Shown: in pieces, positions 60,786 through 64,000 of the stretch
Numbering within the stretch: the stretch's first letter is position 1
Layout of the letters: each line of letters opens with the position of its first letter
Assembly: GCF_002795245.1 (NCBI RefSeq)
Contig: NZ_PGVG01000020.1
Location: 62,001 to 126,000, forward strand
Reading direction: 5' to 3'
From: Bradyrhizobium forestalis
GTDB taxonomy: Bacteria; Pseudomonadota; Alphaproteobacteria; Rhizobiales; Xanthobacteraceae
DNA length: 64,000 nucleotides
The notes under the pieces: model-generated
The model's input: the letters and a program-made list of their open reading frames with translations, nothing else
Database searches by the model: none
What the model was told of the DNA's origin: nothing
Position numbers and translations under genes: made by a program

Positions 60786-61628
60786 ATGCGCGATTTCCGC
60801 GACGCCAAAGCCATGGCACAAACGCTTCGCGAAGCTTTGAACGCCCGATCGGTCTCCCTCACCGTCGGTGAGAGCCTGGAACTCATCGCGAAAGTCCTGG
60901 GATTTCCCGACTGGAACGTCTTGGCCGCACGGATCAAGGCCGCCGGGCAGGAAGCGCGGAAGCGCGTTGCAGAGCCTGCACGTGACGCAGCGAGCGACGC
61001 CGCCGCGAACGAAGTCGAGGTGCCGACCACAATCCTGGACCGCTATGCCGGAACGTATCAGTTTCACGATGCCGTCTTCACCGTGCGGCGCGATGCGAAC
61101 CGTCTAACGGCGCGTCTGAGCGGACAAGGCTCCGTGTCCTACCGCGCCATGAGCGAAACGGAATTCGCCGGAGCGGACGTCGACGTCAAACTTCGCTTCG
61201 TTCCTGGACCAGACAACACGCCGGCCACACTGGTGCTGCGGCAACACGGCAATGATCACACCATGCGGCGGATCGATGCGGCTGCGGCGCAAGAGCTGGA
61301 GCGCGCGATCAAGGACCGCATGAACAGCCGCTCTGCCAGTCCCGGAAGCGAGGCCGCGCTTCGCCGTCTCATCGAAGAGGTCGCGGCTGGCCGGCCCAAC
61401 TATTCTGCAATGAGCCCGGGATTGGCCGAAGCCACGCGTCAACAATTGCCGAGATTGCAACGCGGTCTTGCCGAGATGGGACCGATCACCTCGATCGCGT
61501 TTCTTGGCGTCGGCGCGCAGGGGCAGGACGTTTATTCCGTCTGGCACGAAGGCGGCGCCTCGCACTGGCACATTGCTCTGGAAACCGATGGCACGATCGG
61601 ATCGGCCTTCGTTACGCCGGGACCATGA
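60786..61628 (+). CDS. Glyoxalase-superfamily-related N-terminal domain fused to a DUF3471-like domain
   Basis: 280 residues from the ATG at 60786 (MRDFRDAKAMAQTLREALNA), preceded by AGAGGATC. An earlier start at 60684 adds an unlikely leader. The N-terminal 60 residues (SLTVGESLELIAKVLGFPDW, NVLAARIKAAG) are the short block found in the N-terminus of proteins labelled glyoxalase superfamily in rhizobia. A middle part from about 85 (LDRYAGTYQF, RFVPGPDNTPATLVL) resembles the DUF3471 beta domain of penicillin-binding-like proteins. The C-terminal 90 residues (ITSIAFLGVGAQGQDVYSVW) are similar to DUF3471-family tails. Function unknown. Confidence 0.65.
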   Translation: MRDFRDAKAMAQTLREALNARSVSLTVGESLELIAKVLGFPDWNVLAARIKAAGQEARKRVAEPARDAASDAAANEVEVPTTILDRYAGTYQFHDAVFTVRRDANRLTARLSGQGSVSYRAMSETEFAGADVDVKLRFVPGPDNTPATLVLRQHGNDHTMRRIDAAAAQELERAIKDRMNSRSASPGSEAALRRLIEEVAAGRPNYSAMSPGLAEATRQQLPRLQRGLAEMGPITSIAFLGVGAQGQDVYSVWHEGGASHWHIALETDGTIGSAFVTPGP

Positions 61629-61658
61629 CGAAAGACCATGCCCAGCCTGCCGGCGCGA

Positions 61659-62129
61659 TCACCCCTCGCCCGCATTGCGCCGGTAGCGGAAGTCGCAATG
61701 GTCGGCGCCTTGCATGATGGTTTGCGTGCGCGTGAGCCCGATGTCGGAGCCGAAGCCTTCCGCGGTCGCGAAGTCGGCGGTGCAGACCAGGAGGAAGCCG
61801 AGCTCGGGCTCGCCCAGCGCCTTGTAGAACTCGGCATAGGCGCACCGCGTCACGTCGAATGCGAAAACGTCCTTCGACTGCTCGATGACGTCATAGGCGA
61901 GAGCATCGTCGCGGGCGTAGGTTCTGAACGCCGACGACACGGCCTTGCCGAGATCGCTATCGTTCTTCGCCTTCCAGAATTCCTCGCCGAAGCGGCGATA
62001 GAGATCGCCGAGCGCCTTGCGCACCAGCGCGTTGGCGCGCGCCTCGCCGAGCTCGGCTTGCAACGCCTTGACGAGCGGCAGCAGCACCTGCGCCTGGATC
62101 TTGGCCTGTTCGATGACGGACGCACTCAT
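61659..62129 (-). CDS. L-2-amino-thiazoline-4-carboxylic acid hydrolase-family protein
   Basis: 156 residues from the ATG at 62129 (MSASVIEQAKIQAQVL). An upstream frame to 62243 lies within a repeat and is not expected to be translated. The first 100 residues are helical. The conserved C-terminal part is RCAYAEFYKALGEPELGFLL then CTADFATAEGFGSDIGLTRT, ending GADHCDFRYR. These Cys and Asp-containing blocks define the ATC hydrolase family (L-cysteine formation from ATC), many members of which have unknown substrates. It stands alone, between unrelated genes. Confidence 0.78.
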   Translation of the reverse strand: MSASVIEQAKIQAQVLLPLVKALQAELGEARANALVRKALGDLYRRFGEEFWKAKNDSDLGKAVSSAFRTYARDDALAYDVIEQSKDVFAFDVTRCAYAEFYKALGEPELGFLLVCTADFATAEGFGSDIGLTRTQTIMQGADHCDFRYRRNAGEG

Positions 62130-62156
62130 GGGCGAGCTCACGTCTCTGGGAGGGCC

Positions 62157-62235
62157 GTAGCCCGGATGGAGCGTAGCGTAATCCGGGTGTCGCATGACGA
62201 GATTTCCCGGATTGCGCTTCGCTCCATCCGGGCTG
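62157..62235. repeat. Palindromic intergenic repeat, family F
   Basis: GTAGCCCGGATGGAGCG at the left and CGCTCCATCCGGGCTGC at the right are inverted copies. A second inner pair is GTAATCCGGG / CCCGGATTGC. It lies just upstream of the ATC-hydrolase-like gene start. Confidence 0.75.
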
Positions 62236-62290
62236 CACGACAATCGCGGGACGATAACTCAACTTTACGTCGGCGACGAGAATTTGCCGG

Positions 62291-62506
62291 TCAGCTCCGC
62301 AGCAACCGCAACGCCCGGCCCTTGTGCAGGGCGACGTGGTCGGTCTTGTCGCTTTTGATCTCGTATTGCGGATCGTCCGGCGTAGCGTGGTGAGTGTGGC
62401 CCTTGTAGTCGACGTCCTTGCTGTGGACGCGCAGGATATGGCCGCGCACCCGGCCGGCCTCGGAATTCCAGCTGACGTGGTCGCCGCGGTTGAAGGTCTT
62501 TGGCAT
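62291..62506 (-). CDS. DUF2945 (hypervirulence-associated Tudor-like) small protein
   Basis: 71 residues from the ATG at 62506. A longer frame to 62554 lies over a region without protein-like sequence. The family core is visible: KTFNRGDHVSWNSEAGRVRG, HILRVHSKDVDYKGHTHHAT, PQYEIKSDKTDHVALHKG, ending ALRLLR. Members are about this long, are proposed to fold as a Tudor-like beta barrel, and have no known catalytic role. Two strong family blocks support the call. Confidence 0.85.
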   Translation of the reverse strand: MPKTFNRGDHVSWNSEAGRVRGHILRVHSKDVDYKGHTHHATPDDPQYEIKSDKTDHVALHKGRALRLLRS

Positions 62507-62648
62507 GGCGGAACAATCCCGGAGCAAGTCGGGGTGTTCCAGGGAGCGGAGCAAGCCGCCCTAGTCCGTCTTCGCTCTTCGAGCTTCGCCGGACACGCTT
62601 CGCCATCATTGGGCGTGGCTGCGCCACGCGAAGCCTCTTGGCGAAGCG

Positions 62649-62723
62649 TGGTGGGCACGACAGGGATCGAACCTGTGACCCCTACCATGTCAAGGTAGTG
62701 CTCTCCCGCTGAGCTACGTGCCC
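62649..62723 (-). tRNA. tRNA-Val (GAC anticodon)
   Basis: Minus-strand sequence begins GGGCACGTAGCTCAGCGG and ends CGTGCCCACCA. The acceptor stem GGGCACG pairs with CGTGCCC, followed by an A discriminator and encoded CCA. The anticodon arm is CTACC-TTGACAT-GGTAG, giving anticodon GAC (valine). The T arm carries GGTTCGATCC. The 75 bases include CCA. No integrase or duplicated 3' end was seen, so it is not an obvious island attachment site. Confidence 0.97.
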
Positions 62724-62797
62724 TAGAGGTCGTCTAGATCGGGTGGGGTCCCTATAACGGCTCAGGGGAGCCGGCGCAAGGACGGAAGGGGGCCGAT

Positions 62798-63157
62798 TCA
62801 GGCCGCCAGCATCTTGTTCACTTCGCTGACCAATTCGCGCAGATGCACGGGCTTGGACAGCACCTTGGCGTTCTTGGGGGCGTCCGAATCCGAGTTCAGG
62901 GCCACCGCGGCGAAGCCGGTGATGAACATGATCTTGATGTCGGGATCGAGTTCCGAGGCCCGGCGGGCGAGCTCGATGCCGTCCATCTCCGGCATCACGA
63001 TGTCGGTGAGCAGCATCTCGAACGGCTCTTCCCGCAGCCGCTGATAGGCGGCCATGCCGTTGTCGTGGGACGAGACCTGAAAACCGGCGTTTTCCAGCGC
63101 CTTGACCAGGAAACGGCGCATGTCGTTGTCGTCTTCGGCGAGCAGGATCTTTGGCAT
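62798..63157 (-). CDS. cpdR: Single-domain response regulator CpdR
   Basis: 119 residues, receiver domain only. Phospho-acceptor Asp52 in LLTDIVMPEMDGIELAR, acidic pocket Glu8-Asp9-Asp10 and Lys102 in VLSKPVHLREL. The block FITGFAAVALN is characteristic of CpdR of Caulobacter and relatives, where unphosphorylated CpdR directs ClpXP to the pole and primes proteolysis of cell-cycle proteins and chemoreceptors. The C-terminus ends MLAA, matching the terminal double alanine of CpdR. In Rhizobiales it lies beside an N-formylglutamate amidohydrolase gene, as here. Confidence 0.92.
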   Translation of the reverse strand: MPKILLAEDDNDMRRFLVKALENAGFQVSSHDNGMAAYQRLREEPFEMLLTDIVMPEMDGIELARRASELDPDIKIMFITGFAAVALNSDSDAPKNAKVLSKPVHLRELVSEVNKMLAA

Positions 63158-63212
63158 GGCAGGAAACGTCGAATCCCCAGAGGATATCAGCAGAGGTCAC
63201 TAAGCCCGACAG

Positions 63213-63243
63213 AGGGTAAATTTGGGGTGAAAATCTTTACCCT
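63213..63243. promoter_or_regulatory. Inverted repeat AGGGTAAA-N15-TTTACCCT in the cpdR upstream region
   Basis: Perfect 8-base arms separated by 15 bases, 56 bases upstream of the cpdR start. The divergent gap (63158-63487, 330 bases) holds no other recognisable gene. The arms are close to the GGTAAA-type half-sites of dimeric regulators, but no specific factor is known. Confidence 0.45.
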
Positions 63244-63487
63244 AAGCCGGCTGCGCTGCCGGCTCTTTGTGAACCGGAATGGGCTCCGAATCAATCGAGC
63301 CGGATCGACTGATCCCCGCCGGGATCCCCGCACGGTTAAGACATGTTCCAGCGTGCTTCACATCTTTTCGCTTGGCAGAATGGTTGCGATTCCGGACAAT
63401 GACGACACATAAGAGCCGCTCGATCGGCCGAATCGATGCGATCTGGTCCCTGCCAGATCCCGGCACGAAGGGACGAAGCCTGAGAAG

Positions 63488-64000
63488 ATGACCCGGTTTG
63501 ACGGCGACATGTCGCCAGCCTTCGAGATCTTCGAGCCCGCCGAATGGCGCGCGCCTGTCATCTTCAACTCGCCCCACTCCGGCTCGACCTATCCGGACGA
63601 ATTCCTGGCGGCGTCGCGGATCGACCTGCCGACGCTGCGGCGCTCGGAGGACTCCTTCATGGACGAGCTGATCGGCCATTTGAGCGCGCGCGGCTTTCCG
63701 ACCGTGCGGGTCAACTTTCCGCGCTCCTATGTCGACGTCAACCGCGAGCCCTATGAGCTCGATCCCCGCATGTTCGCCGGCCGCCTGCCGAGCTTTGCCA
63801 ACACCCGCTCGATGCGGGTCGCCGGCGGCCTCGGCACCATTCCGCGCGTGGTCGGCGACGGCCAGGAGATCTATCGCGAGCGCATCCTGGTCGACGATGC
63901 GCTGGGGCGGATCGAGACGCTCTACAAGCCTTATCATCGCGCGCTGCGCCGGCTGATCAACAAGGTGCATCAGATGTTCGGCACCGTGGTGCTGGTCGAC
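63488..64000 (+). CDS. N-formylglutamate amidohydrolase (3' part missing)
   Basis: 171 codons are visible from the ATG at 63488 to the right edge, so the C-terminus is cut. Landmarks of the HutG/FGase family are PVIFNSPHSGSTYPDEFL, the metal-binding SEDSFMDELIGHLSARGF, and FPRSYVDVNREPYELDPRMF. The enzyme hydrolyses N-formyl-L-glutamate to formate and glutamate in histidine catabolism. In Rhizobiales it is often placed beside cpdR irrespective of the hut operon. Confidence is high on family, moderate on substrate. Confidence 0.9.
   Translation, partial: MTRFDGDMSPAFEIFEPAEWRAPVIFNSPHSGSTYPDEFLAASRIDLPTLRRSEDSFMDELIGHLSARGFPTVRVNFPRSYVDVNREPYELDPRMFAGRLPSFANTRSMRVAGGLGTIPRVVGDGQEIYRERILVDDALGRIETLYKPYHRALRRLINKVHQMFGTVVLVD

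Noticed and set aside
62649..62723. tRNA-Val as an integration site for a mobile island
   Set aside because: No integrase, no duplicated tRNA 3' end and no compositional break found on either side.
63242..63970. 242-codon minus-strand frame opposite the amidohydrolase start
   Set aside because: No motif; the plus strand reads as a well-conserved amidohydrolase through the same bases.

Overview
The window is GC-rich chromosomal DNA from an alphaproteobacterium, most likely Bradyrhizobium or a close relative. This rests on overall protein character, a CpdR response regulator next to an N-formylglutamate amidohydrolase, a CtrA-type TTAA-N7-TTAA box, many LysR regulators paired with small catabolic or transport operons, several LuxA-like (NtaA/SnaA type) flavin monooxygenases, and roughly 100-base palindromic intergenic repeats. 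No phage, transposase, integrase, rRNA or CRISPR array was seen. The organism call is inference, because no database search was possible.

Layout. (1) 1-10010 is an extracellular polysaccharide locus: an O-antigen-ligase/polymerase-like membrane protein (cut by the left edge), a GT-B glycosyltransferase, two GT2 glycosyltransferases, a SAM methyltransferase, a Wzz/ExoP-type chain-length and ATPase protein, a WecG/TagA transferase and UDP-glucose 4-epimerase. (2) 10241-14662 holds a small unknown protein and a five-GAF GGDEF-EAL protein that could couple c-di-GMP to the adjacent polysaccharide genes. (3) 14958-18200 is a three-gene catabolic operon (Ldh2-type dehydrogenase, flavin monooxygenase, FAH-family hydrolase) ending against a LysR gene. 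That LysR gene diverges from a small envelope operon (19215-21093). (4) 21122-25163 is an AsnC/Lrp regulator divergent from a fused indolepyruvate ferredoxin oxidoreductase. (5) 25176-29695 is a LysR regulator divergent from emrA-emrB-ahpD-like efflux genes with a perfect operator-like palindrome between them. (6) 29823-35541 (minus strand) carries a D-amino-acid aminotransferase, a complete glutamate/aspartate ABC transporter (gltIJKL) and an M20 peptidase.

(7) 35557-43741 is oxidative catabolism: a second flavin monooxygenase preceded by four regularly spaced palindromes, a benzoylformate-decarboxylase-like ThDP enzyme, a GFA-fold protein lacking part of its zinc site, an Old Yellow Enzyme, an aldehyde dehydrogenase and an SDR. 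(8) 43812-45873 is a zinc-ribbon protein and a YiaA-PspA envelope-stress pair divergent from a TetR gene, with three related palindromes between. (9) 45955-51461 is a GH3 (NagZ-like) enzyme, then a DUF4173-type membrane protein, response regulator and CreC-like histidine kinase in one operon, and a 46-residue membrane protein tail to tail with the kinase. (10) 51873-56852 holds a secreted alpha/beta-hydrolase-fold protein without its serine nucleophile, an orphan solute-binding protein, a haem-motif (CxxCH) membrane adenylate/guanylate cyclase, and an ABM-domain protein. (11) 56999-60390 is a LysR regulator, a mandelate-racemase-like enolase-superfamily enzyme and another orphan solute-binding protein. 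(12) 60786-64000 holds small conserved proteins, tRNA-Val(GAC), cpdR and the start of an N-formylglutamate amidohydrolase gene.

Most unusual signals: the helically phased palindrome array at 35668-35770; the TetR palindrome trio at 45179-45250; the haem-type cyclase beside a duplicated repeat; the racemase-like enzyme with Lys166 replaced by Arg; and the dead-looking esterase. None amounts to a demonstrated new system.
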